Below are positions 1-5,263 of a stretch of DNA of 5,700 nucleotides, in pieces. Position 1 is the stretch's first letter. Each line of letters begins with the position of its first letter. The notes below the pieces were generated by a model that did no database searches, was not told where the DNA came from, and was given only the letters and a program-made list of their open reading frames with translations. The position numbers and the translations under genes were made by a program. The DNA comes from an uncultured Sphingomonadales bacterium (GTDB taxonomy: Bacteria > Pseudomonadota > Alphaproteobacteria > Sphingomonadales > Sphingomonadaceae): assembly GCA_903958285.1 (NCBI GenBank), contig CAJBSR010000075.1, positions 1 to 5,700 on the forward strand, written 5' to 3'.

Positions 1-257
1 GTAAGGCCCGCAAAACCCTTGCCGGGCACATGCGGTGTTTCACCGGCCAGAAAGCCCTTCAGGTCCATACCTGAACAGAAAGTGCCGCCAGCGCCCGTGA
101 TGATGCCAACGCGCAGATCATTGTCACTGTCGAGCCGGTCCATTGCCGCAGCCACGCCTTCGGCGAGCGCCTTATTGGCAGCGTTCTTGGCTTCTGGGCG
201 GTTGAGCGTGACAATCAGAACATTGCCACGGACTTCGGTCAGGACGGGATCGGACAT
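1..257 (-). CDS. Enoyl-CoA hydratase/isomerase (crotonase) family protein, N-terminal part only
   Basis: The gene starts at ATG 257 and runs off the left edge, so only 85 residues are visible. It begins MSDPVLTEVRGNVLIVTLNR; the strand-turn NRPEAKNAAN (about 19-28) is the usual crotonase N-terminus, and GAGGTFCSGMDLK (about 55-67) is the first oxyanion-hole segment that binds the acyl-CoA thioester carbonyl. The second oxyanion-hole glycine and the catalytic acidic residues would lie outside the window, so hydratase, isomerase and other crotonase activities cannot be separated. The start is supported by a GAGGAAG ribosome binding site seven bases upstream. Family members act in the cytoplasm on fatty-acid, branched-chain or aromatic acyl-CoA. 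It lies downstream of atrB in the same direction but 123 bases away, behind an inverted repeat, so it probably has its own promoter and is not part of the polysaccharide pathway. Confidence 0.88.
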   Translation of the reverse strand, partial: MSDPVLTEVRGNVLIVTLNRPEAKNAANKALAEGVAAAMDRLDSDNDLRVGIITGAGGTFCSGMDLKGFLAGETPHVPGKGFAGL

Positions 258-280
258 GATAGGCTTCCTCTCTTTGCAGA

Positions 281-331
281 CGGACCGGCAGCTTCCGGCT
301 TTACGTTTCCGTAAAGTGAACTGCCGGTCCG
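281..331. repeat. Nested inverted repeat between atrB and the hydratase gene
   Basis: An exact 11-base inverted repeat, CGGACCGGCAG at 281-291 and CTGCCGGTCCG at 321-331, encloses a second exact 7-base inverted repeat (299-305 and 310-316, loop TTTC). As RNA it could fold as an 11-bp stem, an asymmetric internal loop of 7 and 4 bases, then a 7-bp stem with a four-base loop. On the minus strand it is followed by TCTGCAAAGAGAGG with no uridine run, so it is not a standard intrinsic terminator, although it may help separate atrB from the hydratase. It lies 24 bases upstream of the hydratase start, so it would be in that gene's promoter or 5' leader. A weaker 6-base inverted repeat (346-351/369-374) just past the atrB stop is the only other structure seen in this gap. 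Confidence 0.75.
299..316. promoter_or_regulatory. Operator-like palindrome CTTTACG-TTTC-CGTAAAG upstream of the hydratase gene
   Basis: This is an exact 7+7 base dyad with a 4-base spacer, 41 bases before the hydratase ATG. The TTTACG/CGTAAA half-sites resemble, from memory and not checked, the operators of the MerR-type LiuR regulators that control branched-chain amino acid and acyl-CoA degradation genes in proteobacteria. That would fit a crotonase-family target. No regulator gene is visible, and no clear -35/-10 pair could be assigned around it, so its role as an operator is inferred from symmetry and position. It could instead be just the tip of the larger hairpin in which it is nested. 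Confidence 0.45.
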
Positions 332-380
332 GCGCAAGAGGAGAATGACGGTCCCGGTCGGTCTTTTCCCGTCAGAAGGA

Positions 381-1757
381 TCAGCGCTCCCGCGCCGCTG
401 TTGTCCGTGCGGATTCGATGGGGCTGATGAGATAGTCAATCAGTCGGCGTGATCCGGTGCGGACGTCGACGGTGATTTCCATCCCCGGCCGCAAGGTGAA
501 GCGCTTGGCATCCTTGGCGTTCAGTTGGACACGGACGGGATAGACAAGGCCCTTCTGCTCATCCGCCACGGCATCGGCACCAACCGAGACGACTTTGCCG
601 GGGATCGTCCCATGGCGACTATAGGGATAGGCATGGACCTTCACGGCCACGTCTTGCCCGACGCGGACAAAGCCAACATCGCTGTTCGACAGCATGGCTT
701 CCGCCGACAGCCCTTCATTGGGCACGATCGCCATGATCGGGCGCAGAGCTTCCACCATGCCGCCTTCGGTATGCACGGCCAGTTGTGAGACTGTGCCGCT
801 GACCGGCGCCACGATGCGGCCAAAGCCCGCGCGCTGCGATGCCTTGGCCAGTTCGCCGCGACGCTGCACAACTTCGGCTTCTGCCGTGATCAGCGTCTGA
901 AGAAGATCCGCACGGCCACCGACACTGGCGCCAGCCCCGCGATTGCGCGCCGCTCCTGCTTCGGCAGCGGCGCGGGCCGCGGTCTGGAGCGCTGCCTCAC
1001 GGTCACGTTCCGCCGCCAGACGCTGGCGCCGCAGTTCCAGCACCCGCAGTTTGGAGACATAGCCTTTCTCAAGCAGCTTCTCATTGGCCTGCAACTGCTG
1101 ATCAAGCAGGGGCAGGCTCTCCGTGATTTTGCGGGCCTGCGTCCGCGCTTCGGCGGCTGCCAAAGCAGAGGCCTGGCTCGAGTTTGATTGTTCGCCGGAT
1201 TGTGACTGAAGCTGGGAGAGTTGCGCCCGTGCAAAGCTGCCATGGTCCGCAATCATCTGCGGCGTCGCACCCTGCGGGGCAACAAAGCGGAAGCCCTTGC
1301 CCTCAAGCGCATCCAGCACCGCGCGGGCGCGGGCGACCGTCAATTCTGCCACCAACAAGGCTTCGCGCGACTGGCCCAATTCCGTACCCGAAACGGTCGG
1401 ATCGAGTTCCACCAGCAACTGCCCCTTGGTGACCTTCTGCCCGTCCTTCACATAGATGCGACGGACAATCCCGGCCTCTGCAGGTTGGATCATCTTGATG
1501 CTGCCCTGTGGGGAAAGCTTCCCATTGGCCGAGGCCACAATGTCCACCGACCCCAGCACGAGCCAAAGGACAAGCGCCACCAACCCGGCGAGCAAGACAT
1601 AGGCGGTGCGCCGCCCCAGCGGCGACACTGGCTTTTCAATGAGCTCCAGCGCTGCGGGCAGAAAGGCGGTTTCAGAAATGCGGTCCCGCGATTCGCGCTT
1701 CCGGTCCTCTTCCAAAGCCTCGCGGATGCTGGCCCAGGTCTGTGCATAGGCGCTCAT
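381..1757 (-). CDS. atrB: AtrB-like type I secretion membrane fusion (periplasmic adaptor) protein, HlyD family
   Basis: This 458-residue protein is of usual length for a HlyD/PrtE-type adaptor, which joins the inner-membrane ABC exporter to a TolC-type outer-membrane channel. It has a charged cytoplasmic N-terminus (1-50), one membrane anchor (about 52-70), a first half-lipoyl segment (about 78-120, with IYVKDGQKVTKGQLLVELDP), a long helical region (about 125-310, with LLEKGYVSKLRVLELRRQRL near 228-247, a typical adaptor-helix motif), a second half-lipoyl segment (RIVAPVSGTVSQLAVHTEGG, 314-333) and a beta domain (about 350-435). The C-terminus carries the family pattern GMEITVDVRTGSRRLIDYL followed by SPIESA. 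An Ala/Gly-rich stretch (about 258-282) interrupts the helix. The ATG at 1757 has GGAAGGAAGG just upstream and overlaps the atrD stop as ATGA, so the two are translationally coupled. The atrB name follows the sphingan-cluster homologue; the exported protein is unknown. Confidence 0.9.
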   Translation of the reverse strand: MSAYAQTWASIREALEEDRKRESRDRISETAFLPAALELIEKPVSPLGRRTAYVLLAGLVALVLWLVLGSVDIVASANGKLSPQGSIKMIQPAEAGIVRRIYVKDGQKVTKGQLLVELDPTVSGTELGQSREALLVAELTVARARAVLDALEGKGFRFVAPQGATPQMIADHGSFARAQLSQLQSQSGEQSNSSQASALAAAEARTQARKITESLPLLDQQLQANEKLLEKGYVSKLRVLELRRQRLAAERDREAALQTAARAAAEAGAARNRGAGASVGGRADLLQTLITAEAEVVQRRGELAKASQRAGFGRIVAPVSGTVSQLAVHTEGGMVEALRPIMAIVPNEGLSAEAMLSNSDVGFVRVGQDVAVKVHAYPYSRHGTIPGKVVSVGADAVADEQKGLVYPVRVQLNAKDAKRFTLRPGMEITVDVRTGSRRLIDYLISPIESARTTAARER

Positions 1758-3955
1758 GCGGCCTTCCTTCCGTTGTGAACGCCCATTTGGCGGTTGTAGA
1801 GTTCAGCATAACGACCACCGATCATCAGCAGCGCCTCATGGCTGCCCGCCTCAGCGATGCGGCCCTTTTCCATGACGATGATCTTGTCGCACTGGCGCAC
1901 AGCCGAAAGCCGGTGTGCCACGATCAGCACCGTGCGTCCGGTCGCGATCTTTTGCAGATTGTGCTGCACGATTTCCTCGCTTTCGGCATCCAATGCAGAG
2001 GTCGCTTCATCAAGAACGAGGATGCGGGGATTGCCGGCCAACGCCCGGGCGATGGCGATGCGTTGCCGCTGCCCGCCCGAAAGATTGCTGCCGCGCTCCA
2101 CAATCGGCGTGTCATAGCCCTGCGGCAGCTGCATGATGAAATCATGCGCCCCAGCCATCCGTGCCGCTGCAATCACATCGGACTGACGCATGGCAGGATT
2201 GGCGAGTGCAATGTTTTCCCGCACCGAGCGGCTGAACAGGACGTTCTCCTGCAACACCACGCCGATCTGACGCCGCAGATGTGCGGGATCGACCTGCGCG
2301 ATATCGAGATCATCCACCAGGATGCGGCCTTCCTCCGGTGTATAGAGGCGCTGCAACAGCTTGGTGAGCGTCGACTTGCCTGACCCTGACGACCCGACAA
2401 TGCCGAGCATCATGCCGGGCTCAATGTCGAGGTCAACAGCATCGACCACACGCGGGCTGCCATCGGCATAGCGGAAGGAGACCTTTTCAAAGGTGATATG
2501 GCCCTGCACCGCCGGCATAGGCACGCCGCCTGTCGGGCGCACTTCCGGCGCTGCGTTCAACAAGTCCCCCATGCGTTCCACAGCGACGCGCACCTGCTGG
2601 AACTCGCTCCACAGTTGCGCCATGCGGATCACCGGTCCGGAGACACGCTGGGCAAACATGTTGAAGGCGACGAGACCGCCGACTGACAAGGCCCCTGCAA
2701 TCACCGCCTTCGCCCCGAAAAAGAGGATGGCGACGAAGCTGAGCTTGGAAATCAGCTGAATGGCTTCAGACCCGATATTGCCGACGTTGATGGCGCGCTG
2801 GCTGGCCGAACTATAGGCGGCGAGCTGCTTTTCCCAATGGTGCTGCCACTGCGGCTCAATGGCGCTCGCCTTCACCGTCTGCATGGCAGAGACGCTTTCC
2901 ACCAACAGCGCATTGGAGGCGGCGCCTTCGTTAAACTTGTCATCCAGCGCATCGCGCATGGGCCGCGTGATCACGAGCGACACAGCGGCATAGGCGACCA
3001 TGCTGATGATCACGATTAGCGTAAGGGTGGGCGAATAGAAGAACATCGCCACGAGGAAGACGAGCGTGAAGACCGGATCGACCAGCACAGACAGGGACGC
3101 GTTGGTCAAAAACTCGCGGATCGTTTCGATCTGGCGGACGCGGGTGACAGTATCGCCCACGCGGCGCTGCTCAAAATAATTGAGCGGGAGCGCCAGCATA
3201 TGGCGGAAGATGCGCGCGCCGAGTTCAACGTCAATCTTCTGCGATGTTTCCGAAAAGACGCGCGTCCGGATCCAGCTGAACACCACTTCCCACAGGGCCA
3301 CCGCGACCATAGCAATGGTCAACACCATCAGCGTCGTCATGGTGTTGTTGGCCAGCACCTTGTCGATGACATTCTGGAACAGGAGTGGCGAGGCCAGCCC
3401 GAGCAGATTGAGCGCCAGCGTGATGAGGAGCACTTCGCCGATCGGCTTGCGATACCGCACGACCTGCGGGATGAACCAGCGGATGTCGAAATTGGCGAAG
3501 GGCTCAGCCGCCTTGCGCTGCGTGAGCAAGATAAGGTCACCTGACCAGAGCTGGTCCAGCGTTTGCCGGTCCACCTTTTCAATATCGCGGCCGGGGCGGT
3601 GAATGAGCACACCGTCACTGGCCAGCGCCCCGACAAGGAACCAGCCTTCCGGTCCACTGCCGAGCGCAGGCAGCGGCACATGAGCGAGCCGAGACTTCTG
3701 ATCGGTCAGCAGCTTGACGCGCATACCCGGCATCTTTTTGGCCAAGCGCAGCAAGTCTTCTGCCGAGGCCTCTTCGCCATGGCCCAGTTCATGCCGCAGC
3801 TGCTGCGCATCCGCCGCAACGCCGTGCACAGCGAGCAACGCCACCAGCGCCTCCAGCCCGGTATCATCGCACTTCCATTCAACGTCCGGAAGCTCAACGC
3901 CGTCTTCGAAGCGATAGAACTTCAACATTTCCTTGCCGGGTTCCGTCAGTCGCAC
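1754..3955 (-). CDS. atrD: AtrD-like type I secretion system permease/ATPase, HlyB family with degenerate C39 domain
   Basis: An inner-membrane ABC exporter that would drive export of an unfolded protein through AtrB and a TolC-like channel. With the GTG start it has 733 residues, the usual HlyB size. Order (GTG numbering): C39-like domain (about 25-145), membrane domain with five to six hydrophobic helices (about 174-425), nucleotide-binding domain (about 485-720). The ATPase is intact: Walker A GSSGSGKST (521-529), Q-loop Gln569, signature LSGGQ (625-629), Walker B ILVLDE (645-650) followed by ATSALD, and H-loop His681. In the C39 domain the catalytic DCG motif reads DTG (31-33) and the usual histidine position appears to be Trp105, so it should bind substrate rather than cleave leaders, as in HlyB. 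GTG 3955 is preferred because of an ideal upstream AGGAGA; ATG 4009 and ATG 3928 lack a well-placed site. It is first in a pair with atrB. No RTX substrate or TolC gene is visible here. Confidence 0.92.
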   Translation of the reverse strand: MRLTEPGKEMLKFYRFEDGVELPDVEWKCDDTGLEALVALLAVHGVAADAQQLRHELGHGEEASAEDLLRLAKKMPGMRVKLLTDQKSRLAHVPLPALGSGPEGWFLVGALASDGVLIHRPGRDIEKVDRQTLDQLWSGDLILLTQRKAAEPFANFDIRWFIPQVVRYRKPIGEVLLITLALNLLGLASPLLFQNVIDKVLANNTMTTLMVLTIAMVAVALWEVVFSWIRTRVFSETSQKIDVELGARIFRHMLALPLNYFEQRRVGDTVTRVRQIETIREFLTNASLSVLVDPVFTLVFLVAMFFYSPTLTLIVIISMVAYAAVSLVITRPMRDALDDKFNEGAASNALLVESVSAMQTVKASAIEPQWQHHWEKQLAAYSSASQRAINVGNIGSEAIQLISKLSFVAILFFGAKAVIAGALSVGGLVAFNMFAQRVSGPVIRMAQLWSEFQQVRVAVERMGDLLNAAPEVRPTGGVPMPAVQGHITFEKVSFRYADGSPRVVDAVDLDIEPGMMLGIVGSSGSGKSTLTKLLQRLYTPEEGRILVDDLDIAQVDPAHLRRQIGVVLQENVLFSRSVRENIALANPAMRQSDVIAAARMAGAHDFIMQLPQGYDTPIVERGSNLSGGQRQRIAIARALAGNPRILVLDEATSALDAESEEIVQHNLQKIATGRTVLIVAHRLSAVRQCDKIIVMEKGRIAEAGSHEALLMIGGRYAELYNRQMGVHNGRKAA

Positions 3956-3961
3956 AGAGAT

Positions 3962-3967
3962 TCTCCT
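3962..3967 (-). promoter_or_regulatory. Ribosome binding site AGGAGA that sets the atrD start at GTG 3955
   Basis: Read on the minus strand the sequence is AGGAGA, six bases (ATCTCT), then GTG. This is the only strong Shine-Dalgarno sequence near the 5' end of the gene. The upstream ATG at 4009 has only GAGAA directly against it, and the ATG at 3928 has AAGGAA with no spacer. The choice removes 18 residues (MRARHRLDTR...) from the longest possible reading and leaves a protein beginning MRLTEPGKEM. Confidence 0.7.
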
Positions 3968-4047
3968 CACAGCGCCCGGCCGGGTGTCCAGCCTGTGACG
4001 CGCACGCATTTCTCTGCCAGAAAAAGGTTAACAGCCGCCGAACCACA

Positions 4048-4078
4048 TTGACGTCATGACGGGGAAACCGCTGATATT
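4048..4078 (+). promoter_or_regulatory. Candidate sigma70-type promoter for the spsK-like gene
   Basis: TTGACG at 4048-4053 matches five of six -35 consensus positions. The best -10 candidates are GATATT (4073-4078, 19-base spacer) or TGATAT (4072-4077, 18-base spacer), both imperfect. Transcription would start near 4085 and leave a leader of about 150 bases before the TTG start. The -35 overlaps the TGACG half-sites at 4049-4061, as expected for a regulated promoter. The divergent atrD promoter must also lie in 3956-4231, but no convincing minus-strand pair could be chosen. The call rests on consensus matching only. Confidence 0.35.
4049..4061. promoter_or_regulatory. Interlocking TGACG palindromes (possible operator) in the atrD/spsK divergent region
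   Basis: The 13 bases TGACGTCATGACG contain two overlapping exact palindromes: TGACGTCA (4049-4056) and GTCATGAC (4053-4060). They can also be read as three TGACG half-sites, the outer two as direct repeats eight bases apart and the middle one inverted. The element overlaps the candidate -35 of the spsK promoter and lies about 95 bases upstream of the atrD start, so a bound protein could affect both directions. No known regulator is recognised; the regulatory role is inferred. Confidence 0.35.
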
Positions 4079-4098
4079 GGCTCAGTAGTTCCACGGAT

Positions 4099-4224
4099 GG
4101 GGCAGGCGGAGCGCGTGTCTCCTTGCCCCGTTACCGAAATGCAAGGTTCCGGCCACTCCGATGTAAGCCGCCCGCTTTATGGCGGGGGATGAGGTGCTGC
4201 ACGCTGCAGCCCCCGGGGCAGGAG
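4099..4224 (+). promoter_or_regulatory. Structured leader able to sequester the spsK ribosome binding site
   Basis: The 5' leader contains CTCCTTGCCCC (4119-4129), which pairs over ten base pairs with one bulged U to GGGGCAGGAG (4215-4224), the stretch that includes the Shine-Dalgarno AGGAG. The same 4119-4129 segment can instead pair locally with GGGGCAGG at 4099-4106 (six Watson-Crick pairs, a G-U pair, then G-C) and a few bases to 4110. The two pairings exclude each other, so one state hides the ribosome binding site and the other frees it. Two more small hairpins lie between: CCCGC/GCGGG (4171-4175/4182-4186) and GCTGCA/TGCAGC (4196-4201/4205-4210). No known riboswitch class is recognised. 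In GC-rich DNA such pairing can arise by chance, so regulation is a hypothesis. Confidence 0.4.
4220..4224 (+). promoter_or_regulatory. Ribosome binding site AGGAG that sets the spsK start at TTG 4232
   Basis: AGGAG is followed by seven bases (TGAGGCT) and TTG. The in-frame stop TGA at 4190-4192 leaves no ATG or GTG between it and this TTG, and the next possible start, GTG 4253, has no Shine-Dalgarno sequence and would begin the protein right at the first strand of the Alg14 domain. TTG 4232 is therefore the best start. Confidence 0.72.
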
Positions 4225-4231
4225 TGAGGCT

Positions 4232-5263
4232 TTGCAAAACAAGCGACACGGTGTGCGCATCTGCCTTGCGGCGTCCGGTGGCGGCCATGTGCGCCAACTG
4301 CTTGACCTTGAGCCCGTCTGGGGCGCGCACGACCATTTTTTCGTGACCGAAGATACGTCGCTTGGCCGCAGTATCGCTGAAAAACACCGCACCCATTTCG
4401 TCGATCATTTCGCGCTGGGTCAGGCCAAGCTCGGCCATCCTTTAGAAATGGCCAAATCCGGCTGGCGGAATCTGCGCCAGTCGATTCGTGCCATCCGGGC
4501 AGAGCGGCCCGATATCGTCATCAGCACCGGGGCAGGCGCCGTCCTCTTTTCCTGCCTCGCTGCCCGGGCGACCGGCGCGCCCTTTATCTCGGTCGACAGC
4601 TTTGCCCGCTTTGACAAACCATCCGCCTTTGCCCGCATGGCCAAGCCCTTTGCGACCTCTGTTGTCGTGCAGTCCGCTGCACTCAAGGCGGTCTGGCCCG
4701 ATGCACTGCTGTTCGACCCGCTCAAGATCCTTGATACGCCGCCCCCGCCCAAAGAAGATCTGATGTTCGTCACGGTCGGCGCGACGCTTGGTTTTGAACG
4801 CATGATCGAGACCGTCGCCCAGCTGAAACGCACAGGCGCCATTCCTGAACGCATCGTCTTCCAGACCGGTTCAGGCCCCTTCCCGACGGGATTGGGGGAT
4901 GATGTAGAGATGGTGCGGGAGATGCCTTTTGACGCCGTGCAGGCGCTGCTCCAGCGGGCCAAGATTGTCGTCACGCATGGCGGGACAGGATCGCTGATCA
5001 CAGCGTTACGGGCGGGGTGCAATGTCGTCGCCATGCCACGCGAATTTGCGCGCCGCGAACATTATGACGACCATCAATCCGAAATCACCGATGCGTTCGA
5101 GGCGCGCGGACTAATCTTGGCAGCGCATGACGCGGCTGAAATGGCCACCGCCCTTCAAACTGCCCGCCATCGCACACCCACACTGGCGACCACCGACCCC
5201 AGCGAGCTGCGGGCCTTCCTCTCCGCTGAAATTGAAAAGGTTAGCGCGGGGCGGCCTCAATAA
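4232..5263 (+). CDS. spsK: SpsK/GelK-like glycosyltransferase: fused Alg14-like (PssD) and Alg13-like (PssE) domains, probable glucuronosyltransferase
   Basis: This 343-residue protein joins two halves that are separate proteins (PssD/PssE or Alg14/Alg13) in many organisms. Residues 8-165 are Alg14-like, with the glycine-rich loop AASGGGH (13-19) and STGAG (99-103); this half normally anchors to the membrane and binds the lipid-linked acceptor. A proline-rich linker (about 168-176) leads to the GT28-type Alg13-like half (177-335), with MFVTVGAT (178-185), THGGTGS (248-254) and PREFARREHYDDHQ (269-282), the nucleotide-sugar side. In sphingans and rhizobial EPS the equivalent enzyme adds glucuronic acid from UDP-GlcA to undecaprenyl-PP-glucose at the cytoplasmic membrane face. 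The donor cannot be proved from motifs. The start is TTG with a good AGGAG. The gene diverges from atrD and overlaps tail-to-tail by seven bases with the phosphoglycosyl transferase gene that would act just before it. Confidence 0.88.
   Translation: MQNKRHGVRICLAASGGGHVRQLLDLEPVWGAHDHFFVTEDTSLGRSIAEKHRTHFVDHFALGQAKLGHPLEMAKSGWRNLRQSIRAIRAERPDIVISTGAGAVLFSCLAARATGAPFISVDSFARFDKPSAFARMAKPFATSVVVQSAALKAVWPDALLFDPLKILDTPPPPKEDLMFVTVGATLGFERMIETVAQLKRTGAIPERIVFQTGSGPFPTGLGDDVEMVREMPFDAVQALLQRAKIVVTHGGTGSLITALRAGCNVVAMPREFARREHYDDHQSEITDAFEARGLILAAHDAAEMATALQTARHRTPTLATTDPSELRAFLSAEIEKVSAGRPQ

Noticed and set aside
281..331. Nested inverted repeat as a rho-independent terminator for atrDB
   Set aside because: Strong stem, but no uridine run on either side; it also lies close to the hydratase start, which fits a promoter or leader element better.
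346..374. Weak inverted repeat TGACGG/CCGTCA just after the atrB stop as an intrinsic terminator
   Set aside because: The stem is only six pairs with a 17-base loop, followed by a mixed TTCTCCTCTT rather than a uridine run.
1742..2383. Open frame of 213 codons on the plus strand opposite the ATPase domain of atrD
   Set aside because: It mirrors the conserved Walker and signature region of atrD, is histidine-rich low-grade sequence, and has no ribosome binding site.
4080..4231. Known riboswitch (cyclic-di-GMP or cobalamin type) in the spsK leader
   Set aside because: The conserved cores of these classes as I know them are not present; only simple complementary segments are seen.
4082..4438. 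Open frame of 118 codons on the minus strand spanning the spsK leader and 5' end
   Set aside because: No family resemblance, it overlaps the start of spsK, and it ends inside the candidate promoter region.
4420..5034. Long open frame of 204 codons on the minus strand opposite the spsK-like gene
   Set aside because: The translation has no recognisable domain and lies wholly over a well-supported gene; open antisense frames are common in GC-rich DNA.
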